Shown piece after piece: positions 1 to 12,300 of a stretch of 34,892 nucleotides of DNA. The DNA lies in NCBI GenBank assembly GCA_002751075.1, contig NAOQ01000019.1, positions 167,652-202,543 on the forward strand. Reading direction: 5' to 3'. The notes under the pieces are model-generated. The model was not told where the DNA came from and made no database searches. It saw nothing but the letters and a program-made list of their open reading frames with translations. This stretch comes from Ichthyophonus hoferi (Eukaryota > Opisthokonta > Ichthyosporea > Ichthyophonida > Ichthyophonidae). Positions within the stretch are counted from its first letter, which is position 1. Every line of letters starts with the position of its first letter. The position numbers and the translations under genes are program-made.

Positions 1-75
<75 letters not shown>

Positions 76-98
76 GTAATAGTATAATAATAATAATG
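1..98. repeat. AAT/ATA trinucleotide microsatellite
   Basis: The window opens in an almost pure ATA/AAT repeat that runs to about position 74. It then continues as an interrupted AAT/AGT tract to about 98. The left edge is cut by the window, so the full length is unknown. Confidence 0.95.
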
Positions 99-1890
99 CT
101 AACTCACGGATCCACAGCAAGAATGCATGTGTGACCAGTGCTCACTGACAGGTTTTTATTTACACTATATAATATATTAATTAGGGCTAGCTGTATGGTG
201 TCATAAACCAAAATTATGGTCAAATTTCATTACTAACCCCGACTTTACCTTAATAAGGTTAATTTATTAGCAACAGTATTGGTTTGGTTAATTAAGATAT
301 TTTTATTTATACCATTGAATGTCGAGTATATACGAGCGGTGGTTATACAGGATTATACAGAATATAAAATTTAATGATTGGAAAGACTGAAGAGCGATGA
401 GTTGCTCCAAGTTTACAGACATAAAACTTATTGGCTTTCCTATATAAGGGAAGGCTGAAAATCAATCTTCAACTCGGTAATAGAAAAATTAAAGACCATG
501 TAACTGTATAACAAACTGAATGTTCTTTTAAGAGCAACAAGAGAAAATTTTCTTGGTAATTTTTTGTTTGATGTCCTTCCGCATATATCATTATAAGAGG
601 GGCAAATAATTAAAACAAGATAGTTGTCACTTATACAGTCATAACAACCCCGGAGTTCAAATGTTCTCCGTCATTTGATCTTTTATAATCCATTGGCCAA
701 AATTTTGGGCCGTTGTAAGTAATAATAGCTTATTTTTTATATTGTTTGACTACAAAAAATATTTAATATTTTGTGATAACTCCATATAAAGTAGCCTGCA
801 TTATACAATTATAACGACATCTATTCAACTTGCTTCCGGCTTTCTATTGATCTTCACTTAGTAAAGGCAAAGATTTAAAAATAATTAAATGCACCAGGAA
901 AAATTTATCTCACAGTTAAACTCCACTTCAAAATAAAATTCCATTGGGGGGAAAAATAGCTAATCGGTGGTTTGATATGACATTATAAGATTATTAGGCC
1001 ACAATCTGCTGACAGTAGACTACATTTTAAATAAAAAATATATAAATCGTAAGAATGCCATTGGCTAATCAGCTGCGTTTCATCTCAATGTTTACCATCA
1101 TTACCTACCAATCATTTTTACCATTAGAACAACACATCATAAACTTAGAGATATTGTAATAGATGGAAATTTAAAAACCAAGAATAAAAATAAATAAAAA
1201 TATAATACTGATAAACAATTAATATTTTTTCATAGAGGCTCACTGGTCTTGTTAGTACTACATATTCGCGTATCATTATAAAATTTTTTTTATCGATTGT
1301 TAGGAACTGGGCGGTTACTTCTTAATGGTGCATTTCTATTATTTGATGGCTTAAATGCAATCTTTGTGGCATTGGCTAATGTTGCCCAATACAATTTTAT
1401 ATACTATTTACGCGGTTTCAAAGGAAAAATAGGGCTAAGTAGATAAATGTATCTAGGGTGTGACTTAAAATTCAATAATAGTAAATAAATATAGATATTA
1501 TGGCTAACAAAAAATAAAAATGCTCAAAACTTCCTGCATGTTTTTGATTTATTGGTAAATAATGTTTTTATTTAATGTACAATTAACGTGTCAGTTCATT
1601 GGTGCGAAGTGCTGATTTGACCATCCACCTGTACTACAAAGTTCAAAGGAGGACGTGACCTTTACATAATCAAAATTATCTATTAAGAGGAGAGTACAGT
1701 TATTGCATTCTTAAGCCATTTTTTCTTTACATAACGTATAAAAATATAATAATTTGTTAATATATAAACATTAATATCGTTTAAACTTTGTTTTTATATA
1801 CATAAGGTATATGATACTATAATGTGATTGATGGTACTGCAGTTCTAATACCGACAATATACTTGTATCGTAATTTTGAATAACACACCT
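99..1890. other. AT-rich intergenic DNA upstream of the SAM gene
   Basis: I see no convincing coding frame, tRNA or rRNA here. The stretch is AT-rich with short near-palindromes, for example around 694-712. NF-Y type pentamers recur: ATTGG near 1056 and 1370 and CCAAT near 1109. They may belong to distal promoter DNA or be chance. Confidence 0.6.
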
Positions 1891-1891
1891 A

Positions 1892-1896
1892 CCAAT
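1892..1896 (+). promoter_or_regulatory. CCAAT box upstream of the SAM gene
   Basis: The sequence ACCAATCAAA contains a CCAATCA core, the favoured NF-Y/HAP site. It lies about 40 bases before a TATA box and about 180 before the ATG. That is a typical core-promoter arrangement. The role is inferred from position only. Confidence 0.5.
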
Positions 1897-1931
1897 CAAA
1901 TGAAACACTCACTTTGTTTCAACAACCGCTC

Positions 1932-1939
1932 TATATAAG
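1932..1939 (+). promoter_or_regulatory. TATA box of the SAM gene
   Basis: TATATAAG lies 134 bases before the ATG at 2073. It is a close match to the TATA consensus and sits downstream of a CCAAT box. It implies a 5' leader of roughly 100 bases. Confidence 0.55.
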
Positions 1940-2072
1940 ATACCCGACGACTATGCTCAGAAAACGCTACTGAGATTTTTTATGGTATTTCTGATAAGTA
2001 TTTGTTGTATTTTTTACTTAAATAGAAAAGGTTATCAGCCTAATGATCTGACACACCGTCTGCAATAAGGAT

Positions 2073-3251
2073 ATGTCTTTGCCTAATGCCCCTTATCATC
2101 CAGGTTCAACATGTATCCCAAAATGCTCGCATTCAATGGCCAGTCTTGGTGAGGTTAAAGAGCAGCATTTGCTATACTCAACAGCTCCGCAAAATCAATC
2201 ACGCATCCTCCATACAAACCTCTATACAAACTCTACTTTCTTTAAAGACAACAGTCAACAAATTTTTAATCAGTCACAATTTGGTCCATGCCTCCATACA
2301 CCACAGAAAACCTTACAGAAAACCAATTCCATTAGTAGTAGCAAGGCCAAGCAAGGGCTAAAAGCACAGTCAACAACAAACAACACCATTCATCTTGCGC
2401 CTACACCTACACAGTTAGTAGGTGAAATTGCACTGGCTGAGGGTTCAACAGAGAGAATAGAGGATATCCGAAAACGAAGACACTCAATGGACACCATCGA
2501 CTTCACCAACGAGTGGGTTTATGATATTCCTTCTTTTTTACGCCTTGTCCGTTTACATAAATATACTCCTCTGTTTCAGAAATTGGGTCTCCCTTTTGAA
2601 AAGCTTCTTAAAATGGATGATAAAAGTCTTATTGGTTTGGGTATTACTATGCAAGGAGCCCGTCGCCGTCTTTCCATCGCCATTGAAAAATACAATGAAT
2701 TCCGTGCTGAACTCTCAGGCCTGAGCCTCTTACAGGACAGTAATACCTCTAAGTCTATGAATCGCCCTTCGTCAGCGCCCATCCTTGTGAAGATTTGGGT
2801 TGCACCAACACTTGGTGATGCCTTTGCCAAAAGTATGATTAAGGATGAGTTTTTAATAGAGACCATATGCGAAGAGACAGACGATGGCAATGGCACCCTT
2901 GTTGGAGAAGATAGCGAGTTGGTGTTTGATAGGTTTGAAAGCGAAGGCGAACGTATTATTGAGAGCTTATTTAATGACGGTGCTGACGAGAGAAGATATG
3001 CCCTTGCATCGGGGGAGGAGAGTGATACAATGGGCTCTCCACCCATCTTTCCGACCAATTCTTGTAGGCTATCCTACCCGGGTACCTTTGGCCCTACTGG
3101 CAATGATTATTCACCACCGTTGATGTCGAAGTCATATACGCGTCATGTTAGCTACTGCGATAGTATGTGTGCGTCTGACTGTTATGCTTCTATGGTTGCC
3201 AGAAGAGCTGGCACAGATTTACTCGCCAGAGAAGTTCAGGGGCATTGTTGA
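2073..3251 (+). CDS. SAM-domain protein, Vts1/Smaug/ZCCHC14-like
   Basis: This is an uninterrupted 392-residue frame from the first in-frame ATG to TGA. Residues 148-212 form a SAM domain with the signatures RLHKY (160-164), MDDKSL (181-186) and GARRRL (195-200). The RLHKY and GARR(R/K)L pair is typical of Vts1/Smaug SAM domains, which bind short RNA hairpins, and also occurs in ZCCHC14-type SAM domains. RNA binding is therefore likely but inferred. Residues 1-130 are low-complexity, rich in Ser, Thr, Gln and Asn, and look disordered. KRRHS at 134-138 fits a basophilic (PKA-type) phosphorylation site. Residues 265-320 are acidic, and no zinc knuckle is visible. A TATA box and CCAAT box precede it and AATAAA follows at 3593. 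The lack of introns contrasts with the other genes here. Confidence 0.85.
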   Translation: MSLPNAPYHPGSTCIPKCSHSMASLGEVKEQHLLYSTAPQNQSRILHTNLYTNSTFFKDNSQQIFNQSQFGPCLHTPQKTLQKTNSISSSKAKQGLKAQSTTNNTIHLAPTPTQLVGEIALAEGSTERIEDIRKRRHSMDTIDFTNEWVYDIPSFLRLVRLHKYTPLFQKLGLPFEKLLKMDDKSLIGLGITMQGARRRLSIAIEKYNEFRAELSGLSLLQDSNTSKSMNRPSSAPILVKIWVAPTLGDAFAKSMIKDEFLIETICEETDDGNGTLVGEDSELVFDRFESEGERIIESLFNDGADERRYALASGEESDTMGSPPIFPTNSCRLSYPGTFGPTGNDYSPPLMSKSYTRHVSYCDSMCASDCYASMVARRAGTDLLAREVQGHC

Positions 3252-3592
3252 TATGGCTCTTAGATATATATGGGTGTTTGATACCATGCAGAAAGCCAAT
3301 TTTATTAATACCCTCCAACACGAAGTTACCAGGAAAAAGTGCTATCATATGTATTCACATATTAATAGGATGGTGGTCTATAACTAATTATTCACATATA
3401 AGAAATATGGGTTACGTGACCGTTGGGCTAAGCTCTGTGAGAAGCCTACAGTCACGGCAATATTAACACCTCACGACATAAGTCTGGGGATTTAAAGCGT
3501 TATATTGAAATGCAATATGACTAAGAAACTACAGTCGATGTAGTACTGGATGCACACGACTGTGTTTCTATATTTTTGGGTGTTAAATGTAA

Positions 3593-3598
3593 AATAAA
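3593..3598 (+). terminator. Poly(A) signal candidate for the SAM gene
   Basis: AATAAA lies about 340 bases after the stop codon at 3251. It is the first canonical hexamer on this strand after the gene. In AT-rich DNA such hexamers are common, so this is weak. Confidence 0.35.
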
Positions 3599-4608
3599 GA
3601 GGTCATACATAATGAACAGGACAGTTATTCCTTACGAATCACCACAGTAAGTAGCATCGGATTTTCTGTATTTTTAAAAGGCCCTTTTGAATGCTCTGTA
3701 TCTCATCAGCCCACCGGTCATTCATATACCTTGCTGATTTTCTTAAACCTATCGGGCATTAGCTTACGAATTACAAGTGGTTCCCACGTGAGAATAATAA
3801 TCATGTTTAATTAGAAGTAATATTTGTGGCTAAGGTTTGCCTGTGAAAACGTATAGGCTATAGTGTTAAAAACACTTATGTGAAGGTACCAAAACCATCC
3901 GACTGACCTGGGTTTCATTATGATAGCTTTATGTTTCAGGCTGAATTACCTCAAAAGTTGCGAATAATACCACAATATACGTTGTGAATCAAGAACAGTA
4001 TTTTACTTTTTTTTTAATGCAACAACCTTACAGACCTGGTTGTGAACGATTGATTACCTTAATTCACCACCATTGTGCACCACTATGTATTATTATTTTA
4101 CTGTACTAGATATGAATACATATTGTTGCGTAGCATCACCAATATTTCATGGGTTTTGTATAATGCAAACTACCCACCATATTTATTATTAAAATATTAT
4201 TGTTATATTATTATGCTATGATTATATGGCATTTACATCACCCATACTTGGTTTATCCAGGATAATGTGAGCCACCCACTATCATTGGTCAACCTATAAT
4301 TGTACAACGTATTGTTACTATTGTAAATTATGTCCTATTAATGTTATTATATTATTGCTATTATATTATTATATTATTATATTTTATTATTGCATAATAT
4401 TGTTGTCTAACCTGATAATGGCCTTATTAATATTTTATTAATATTGTAAGACGTCAACCACTGGACCTACTATTTATTTATCAATTTATCAATGAATTAT
4501 ATAATTGCACTACAGGTGTTGCACTACCAATGCAATATTTTATTAATCTTATCTAGTATGTAAACAACTTTCGCCTGCTGTTAAGGATTTACAAATATAT
4601 TTGGCCCT
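3599..4608. other. Intergenic DNA with ATT-rich low complexity
   Basis: No gene is seen. From about 4140 to 4430 the plus strand is a degenerate ATT/TTA trinucleotide tract, similar in kind to the microsatellite at the window start. Confidence 0.7.
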
Positions 4609-4830
4609 GTGTATCCTCTCCCTCTCTTCCAAGCTTTCCTTTTCCAGTTATTTATCACTTTCTTCCTCTTTTCTCATTTCTTATATATTTCTCCTGTTCC
4701 GACTCTATTAATGTATATATACGTTCCCCCTAACACCGTACCCACCTGAAACCTTTCTGGCTCCTCTTTCCCTTTTTACTATAATATTGGTCTCCTCACT
4801 CTCCTGCTATTAATTTTTGGTATTACCATA
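4609..4830 (+). promoter_or_regulatory. CT-rich leader upstream of the TPR gene
   Basis: This stretch of the plus strand is markedly pyrimidine-rich, with repeated CTCTCC, TTTCC and CTTTC runs, and ends about 55 bases before the ATG at 4886. CT-rich tracts just upstream of the transcription start are common in fungal promoters. The role is inferred from strand bias and position. Confidence 0.4.
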
Positions 4831-4885
4831 TTTCCATTTACTCTGTTTGCTCAGTAATGTACTAACAGGTGTTTAGAACATAGCC

Positions 4886-7800
4886 ATGGTTTTTGCCGCC
4901 CTACAAGAAGGTATGAAAGCACACATCATGGGCCATTACAGCCAGGTCATCAAATACTATGATCAAAGTGCCAATGACCTAACCTCTAGTCTGACAAGTG
5001 TCAAGGGCGAGGCTAGGTTTAAGTAGGCTTGATTGCTACAAATTATAAAAGTGAAAAATAAAAATAAAAAATAAAATAAGATAAAAAACTTCGTGCTTTT
5101 GAGTCAGTCTTGAGCATAGTGTTTTCTCTTTGTTGAACCAACCATCCATAAATATTCCCTTGACTAGTTGCTCTATGCAATTATTCTTTTATTCATCACT
5201 GCTACAATATGCTACTATTGTCACATCAACTATACCCACAAGCATATACTCTATGGCTCTCATTGCAAAAGTATTCTTCACCCGGTCAAGTAGATATATA
5301 TGTAACCATTTGACTCGCATTAATACCCTCTCATACACCTTCTTGTATGTGCATTCAACTAAGGCTTGCACACTCCCGGATTTCTATTCTTTGCTTGTTT
5401 TAGTTGATATGTTTTCCTTTTCTGGTGATTGTTAACATATTTTTCTGCAGCATAAGTTTCCTTATATTCTTTCTTTTCTTTATCTTTATTTAGTATTTCA
5501 CTATTATTTGTTTTACATATCGTCCATGCTTTTCAGATTGCTTCAACACATTCCACTTGTTTTATGTTTCTTCTTTTCTCTCCGCCCCAAACTTACAAGC
5601 ATAAATATTCATTAAATTAACATGTTATTTTTTTGCCTTTTGTTTTCATTGTTACTTTCTTCTTTTATTGTTTTTCTGTCCCGACATTATGAGTTTATAA
5701 GTATCATTTACTAGACTACTTATATGGTTCTGTCAAGTCCCTAATACTAATAAAGCATACCCTAATAAAAATTAATGCAATCTGTCTAAATAGACGTCTT
5801 GTTTTATAACAATTGGAGTGTTGCTTTTCTCTACACATGTGTACGTGCAGTTTCTGATTAAAGATAGCATGAATTGGTTTATTTATTTTTTTCTCATGGA
5901 CCCTGTCTTTTGATAGTTTTGATCTAGTACTTTATTTCCTTTTTTGCACCTTTGATACGTTACCAGGGATCCAAATGCAGTGTGCTCAGGGATGAATTTT
6001 AACGTTTTATTTTATTTTTCCTCCGTGTATATTCATTTTCTCAACCGTATGAGCCCGTCTGGTCCCTTATGCACTTTCCCATTTGTTCAGCATAGGACCA
6101 AATATAAAATATTAAAACTAACTACCTCCGATACTTATATTTACTTGGAATCCAGAATGATAGATAGGTTTCATATACCATTATTGTGATCTGACTCCCC
6201 TGTGTTTCATATAGCCACCAAGTCACCCTAGTCAATCTTCTATGTAACCGAGGTGAGGCATATCTGAGCCTGGACCTTGTTAAGAGGGCACTGTGCGATG
6301 CAAACAGGGCACTCGCTTACCATCCTGTAGCACTGCGGGCCATCCTCCTGAAAGGCAGTGCCTACGAGAGGCAAAAGAAACGAAAGGAAGTACAGTTACT
6401 GTACGAAGAATCATCTAGGCTGGCAACTCTTGATAATATTCGCCTACATGCACAACTTCGTATTCGTTCACTTCTATCTCTCTCTTGTAAATAGTCTATT
6501 TATTGTTTTTGTTTCTTTATTGTTATTGGTTGCACATCTTGATAAATAAATACATCTATGTAATGTTTTACTAAACAAATTTCAAGCTTAACATAACAAC
6601 CAATTATACGGCTTATATTTCTAAAGACATTATCACAGGACAACATCCACCTCGTACATCTCTTTTTCTACCTTATCATTCTATCCCTTCTTGGTCTTTA
6701 CACAAAGTATGTTTTATGTGATACTACAACCACCCCACCCCATGCCTACCTTTACCTATACGAATGACAATCAACCAATGTATACCGGGTATTACCATTA
6801 CTCCCTGGCCTACAGGCGGGGATGGCAATTATAGAAATAGCCCAGACCCTGCAGACAGTATGGAAGGCAAAGGAACAAGGTAAGCCTTTCATTCTTACCA
6901 ACCGTCGCAGTGCGGGTACACAGGGACCACACGACTTCACCTGGCATGACCTAATCGATATTACTGTTAAATGGCGACAATATAGCGAGCCAAATGATCT
7001 AGTCTAGTAGTTAGATAAACTTACAGACGAGAGGTTTGAGGAAGGATTCAGATCACATACACCTATGCTTATAGGGCAAAGTAGAGTCGTTCGGTACTAT
7101 CCATTTTTCATGCGATGTTATGAAATGATTAAGGGGTTACTACCAATCCAACACCAGGTAACAGAGGCACAAAGACTACAAATTAATGCCACTCGTGACT
7201 ATAAAGAACTATATGATGTCATCCAGCATGGTTTCTATGTAGTAACGCCTTGTCATTCGTTTATAACCCCAGAAAACGTGTTGGAGGGAACACGACTTAT
7301 TGTCTTGGTAGGTATTCTGTGATTCATCACACTTAGGCTTCGCCTCTCTACCATCTCTCTGTCACATCCCTTCCTATTATCGCCACCAATTCTCTTATTT
7401 TGAGTACATACTCGTCCTCAAATCACGATGATCTTGATGTAGTACCTGTAGATAGGTAGTCACTCCTATATGCATATGTACCACTTACACCTATATGCCA
7501 ACCAACAGGAGCATCCACCGGATGGCTTTGAGATAGCTATAAAGACCCAAGGTACACCTCCACGATGGAAAGAATTTTCAAATGAACTTGACTGTATTTT
7601 CCACCGCATATGTGAAGGAGTCATACAACCAGTCTCCGACCTTGATATATGCTCCAACCTTATCCTCTCTCTAATATTCTACTGGTACCAGTTCATGCCT
7701 CTTTCCCGTGGCACAACAGCCTGTGAGTTTGTGGCTCTACATGGATTATTTCTGGCCCTGGGGTACGAAATTAACATAACCATGCCCAAGGGGCTACAGA

Positions 7801-7982
7801 TGGACTGGGAGGGTATTCTAAGCCCGACTCATAAAGCCTTTATGGCGGTCCTGACCCCTTGGATGTACCCGGCCCGTATACCTGTTGACCCGGCTCACTG
7901 GGACAACATTCCCAATGTAGCCACCACCTTTAACACCCTCCGTCATATGGCTGATGTACTTAATAGGAAGAGTTTTAATTGA
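4886..7982 (+). CDS. SRFR1/TTC13-like TPR protein, multi-exon, with two in-frame TAGs
   Basis: Exons seen are 4886-5022, 6215 to about 6486, possibly 6639-6707, 6816-7307 and 7509-7982. Donors and acceptors are GT-AG; exons 1 and 2 join in phase (AA plus C gives Asn). The first two exons encode three TPR-like helix pairs, with ALQEGMKAHIMGHYSQVIKY and LLCNRGEAYLSLDLVKRAL at the core. The last two exons match, from memory, the C-terminal domain of plant SRFR1 and animal TTC13: GMAIIEIAQ, VKWRQYSEPND, SHTPMLIGQSRVVRYYPFF, FYWYQFMPLSRGT and PKGLQMDWEGIL. SRFR1 is a plant immune-regulatory scaffold; the fungal role is unknown. The TPR part is far shorter than in SRFR1, which has about ten repeats. 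Codons 7005-7010 are TAG TAG in an otherwise clean exon. The exon 2 to 3 junction is unresolved: the best donor (6487) would give a TGA with the next acceptor. It is either a decaying gene or one with unusual processing. Confidence 0.72.
5023..6214 (+). other. Long first intron of the TPR gene
   Basis: About 1.2 kb lies between donor GTAGGC and acceptor CATATAG. It is T-rich on the plus strand and holds no convincing exon. It is the longest intron I place in this gene, so an unseen small TPR exon inside it cannot be excluded. Confidence 0.55.
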
Positions 7983-9307
7983 ATGTTCGTACGGACATGA
8001 TGTCATAATATTGTACGATTGGCTGGTGTAATGCTTCAGAAGTGTCTGCAGATATAATCAGGGATTCTTGGGTTATGTGTTTAATTTTTATCTGGGAAAA
8101 TATTAGAGTTGCGGAAATCAATTTCATGTTTTTAGTTTTGAATGTTGTCTCGAGAAAGGCAATGGGGTATATTATATTTTTGGCTTCAACTCAAAATTAT
8201 ATAAACACTTTCATATTGGAGCGTGGTGATGCAATTTTATGCATTTATATCTGCTGGCTATTGATGTATGAACTTCGCATATATATAGCATATTGTTTTC
8301 ATTCGCTAATTGTAAAATATATCATTCTGTGGTTATTATACCTCCTAGACAATATATAACTTGTTAATAACTGTTTTAAAAAAACACAATCCTATATGAC
8401 AAATGAAAGATATTTGTACCAATCATCAACTATATTGGGGCCTACACTGTATGGTTATCTCTTTAACCATTTAATTTTCAAATCTCAATTTGCTGTAGTT
8501 AAATGACCTGTGCATTCTGATTAGTTAAGATACACCTAATACAGCCATGATATGTGACGTATTAATACCCCTGATTATAATCATACCTTCCTGTTTTCTC
8601 TACCATGTCAGAATTAACCCAATCAATTCAATCTGATCTATGCTTCTTACACAGTTATTAACGTGGCTTCATTGGTTCGATTCAGGTTCGATCATTATTG
8701 GCATGATTCCCTACCAATCATCTATCCACACTACCCATGGAATTATCATATCATATGTTGGTTGCGCTCATTAACAAGATCATCGACTGACTAATAATAA
8801 CAACATAGGCCAAGGGTTACTTTATAAGTAGTAACAATCACGTCCTCTGTATATATAAGCTAATTACCCATGATAGGACTACCCCAGAATGCATAAGACT
8901 AGAAAAAGTGTGTAGTCTGGCATGATGCCCATGACTTTTATTTGATATTTTAGTATACAACTTAAATGTATTAAATACACCGGCTCGGTTACTTGTATTA
9001 CGCAAATAATGAAATGACTGGCTAGATTTCATTTAACTTATGTATCAATTACTAAAAACAGGTAATACTATGTAGGTTGTAGTTTTCATTGCGTGAAACA
9101 GCACTGTAAATAAAAAACCACATGCACTATTAAATAAATAGGATTACCTACTAACACGTAAATATAAGTGCATACATACATACACCTACAATAAACTGGT
9201 GGGCGCTAAGGCCTAGTACGACAAACACCAGTATAAAAATATAACCAATATACAAGTGCAGTCTGTATTTCTTACAAGTCATCAACTAGCCTGCCTGTCT
9301 TGATTTG
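7983..9307. other. Convergent intergenic region
   Basis: This lies between the TPR gene (+) and the septin gene (-), which point at each other. No gene is seen. Open frames near 8042-8359 and 8838-9032 lack conserved features or good context. Confidence 0.6.
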
Positions 9308-12300
9308 CTACGCTGTGACCATTGCTTTGCGATATTTCTCATAGAAGAATACATCAGTTACACGCACCAAATCAAGAAGATGGCGGGAAATGAGAAGCTC
9401 TCGAAGGATAGTGAGATCACAAAAGGCTGGGCTCTCCACTGATAGAAATCAAAGAATAGTTAGTTTTTATACGCATCTTATTCAAAATACCACCTTTGGG
9501 ATAAAGAACAGAAATATATATGACATAAGCATTTTCCTGGCTTCGTTCTCTTACCCACCACTTTATTCTTACCCAGAAGCATTCCCATATTATATATATA
9601 TATATATATATATATCTGGCTCCAACAATGATCAATAGCATACATATCCACATTTTTTGATCTGCTTACATTATACAGTCACTATAAATAATACCCTACG
9701 CTAATAGTAATGCTTTTCTAACCTTGCACAATTTCGTGTTCTATATATATGAGTGGATATGCGTGGTTAGCTGCACTGAGATAACCAATTAGAATTGAGA
9801 CAGGGGTCTACAAAATAATGGAATTCTGTTAGTATTTACTCAGTATCTATTACATCGTAATGCATTAAAAAAACATTAGTGTCTGCTTGGGCAGTATGGC
9901 AGCCTTAGTTGAAATAAAACAACATTTATGTATGCTATGTTAAATCGGCCCACATATGTGTCATTGTATATAAATATATATCTATATCTATAAGTATGTG
10001 TATAGCCGTGCTGGAATAGTAAAATGAGAGATAAAATAGGATCCAGTAGATAAAGTAAGAATACATAAAACATGTAAGTCCAACAATTATGCATAGAGAT
10101 GACCCCGAAAAACAACGCCTGTAATATCAACTGCAATGGAAAATAATAGTATAACTACTAATCGAGTAAATAGATGAGCGTATATCTACACACCAATTTC
10201 AATTAATGATTTAACAGTTGTTTGTTCATCGCATTGCATACATATCTTATGTGTAGTACAAAAGTCTTTAAATGTAAATAAGAGTGTCCATTAGTTGGAA
10301 TGTAACCAACTCACCCTGGATGGATCCCCATTTGGTTCGGCGCACCTGTCTATTGTCAGTGTAATCGTCACTGCCTATTAAAGCAAAGGGTAACTTGGGC
10401 TGTGATAAAAACAGACTGTAAGTATTGGCTGTAAAAGCCTCTCCTTCATAAGTCGACCGAGACAAATTAACAACACTGAGTGGTTTGTTTTGGTTGGTCT
10501 TGATTTATATTGAAAGAAAGAACTTGGGAAAATGAAGGACAAAACAATATTGGGAAAAGGGGAAAGAGAGAAAGAAAAAGAAAGAAAGAAAATTACAGAG
10601 AATACTAGGCAACATGTTGTATAACTACCTCCTACCGACCTACCTGGAAGGTCTTCATCATCTCTATTCCTTCGTCATCATCCTCGTCTAATGCAAAAGG
10701 AAATATTCGAATCTGATTTGCCTGGATCTCCTCCATGACACGCGCCTTGAACGAAACTTTTTCCTCCTCGGTCAATGAATCAGCCTGTTGATTGATATGT
10801 CATTGGTATAATGCTATTTTTCATCTGCTAACCATATCACTTCTATTTTTTCACCCACAAAGACTACTGGAGGGAATGGCATCTATTATCTGGTGATTGG
10901 TATACTATCATTTAATATAATTGGTTGATCGGCAAACATATTAAGGATAGAATATACAGCGTATATGTGTTTGCATGCATTAAATAATGTATGTGGAGAG
11001 CCAAGTGCACGAAAACAATAAAAGAGCAAAAGAATAGGCTCTGGTAAATAAATACATCTCCCCGTCTATTAATAGAAAATGGGAAAATAGTGTATAAATG
11101 GCGTGAAATATGATAGAACCACGCGCATGGAAAAAGGGAATGATTGGAGAAGATATACCTTGGCTATAACAGGGACTACATTGGTACACTCCCCTAGCGC
11201 CTTCATGGCTTCCACATCCAAGGCCTTGAGCCTAAATGGTCATGGTTAGCGTTGGTGATTGCTAGTGTGTGTGTATATATATATACTTATGTATCTCCAC
11301 CTACAGCCTAACAATATATATTTCAATAAAAATTGATGTATACTATGGAGTATACTATGAGACCATGAGACTATGTTCTATAGTCAGCCGTCTATTCCCC
11401 TTTCTCGTGTGACCATATAATATACTTCTCTTCCCATATGTTATTCAGTCCATCTAGTACTTACCCATGGCCCGTAGGTGCAATAAAATAAAGAACAATG
11501 TGTACTCTGGTGTCTGCAATGTGACGCATTCTCTGTATAATGAGGCCTGTTGTAAATGCTATAATCCACAAATAGCTCTTGTTTTCTTATACCTTGGATA
11601 CAAACATTCACCCAATCGCACAACTCTATTAAACCTATATAATCAATATATGGATCCTGGCTTCATCTATACTAATGTGTATATGCTACTGTGCAATGAT
11701 CTCGTTCGCAACCTACTAGCTCATAGTCTATTAGTGAGCAACGTATTCATGTGTAAGGAGTTATAGATATATGTATGTATAAATATGTGTATGTTGGTTT
11801 TCACGTATGGACACAAATGCACATCGACATATGCAAAGACAAATACAAACATACATATACGATCCTTCATAAAAACTCAACTCTACCCCAATCCACCTTC
11901 CTATACAGACATACACATCACACATACACTCACCCTGACGTCAGACTCATGTTCAAGGTATGTGGCATATTGCTTATTAATGTACTCCACAACGGGATAC
12001 CACCTGATCCAGATAATGGTTGGTCAATTATAGTGGAAGTAAGAAACACATTAGGAATCCTTGGATAGAGGAACTATCAATTAGTGTTATCAGTTCATTA
12101 AGGGGCATTTATGAGTAAAATAGAGAAGGAAGCCAAGATGACAGAGGGGGTGTATAGGCTTATATCCAAATAAATAATTAGAAACAGAAACGTGTGAGAA
12201 AGAGTATGTGTATATGTTCGGAGATATTTTTCTATAGGAGTGTGTAGTATGCCTAAATATATGTATGTATAAGTATAGGCATATATATAGATGAATGTGG

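Noticed and set aside
2576-3058. 160-codon minus-strand open frame inside the SAM gene
   Set aside because: It lies wholly antisense to a well supported SAM-domain frame and shows no domain; it is a shadow of that gene.
5130-5435. 101-codon plus-strand frame in the first intron of the TPR gene
   Set aside because: Composition is that of translated T-rich DNA; no splice-compatible ends or TPR pattern.
7005-7010. Reassigned nuclear code with TAG as a sense codon
   Set aside because: The septin gene appears to end in TAG, the many Gln codons of NF-YA are all CAA or CAG, and no other confident exon contains an in-frame TAG.
8042-8359. 105-codon plus-strand frame after the TPR gene
   Set aside because: It lacks an ATG start in good context and reads as random hydrophobic AT-rich sequence.
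11560-11930. Alternative septin splice from 11930 to an acceptor before 11551
   Set aside because: The pair 11934 (GTGAGT donor) and 11532 (TATACAG acceptor) keeps frame and gives the better septin reading ESDVRRMRHIADTRVH.
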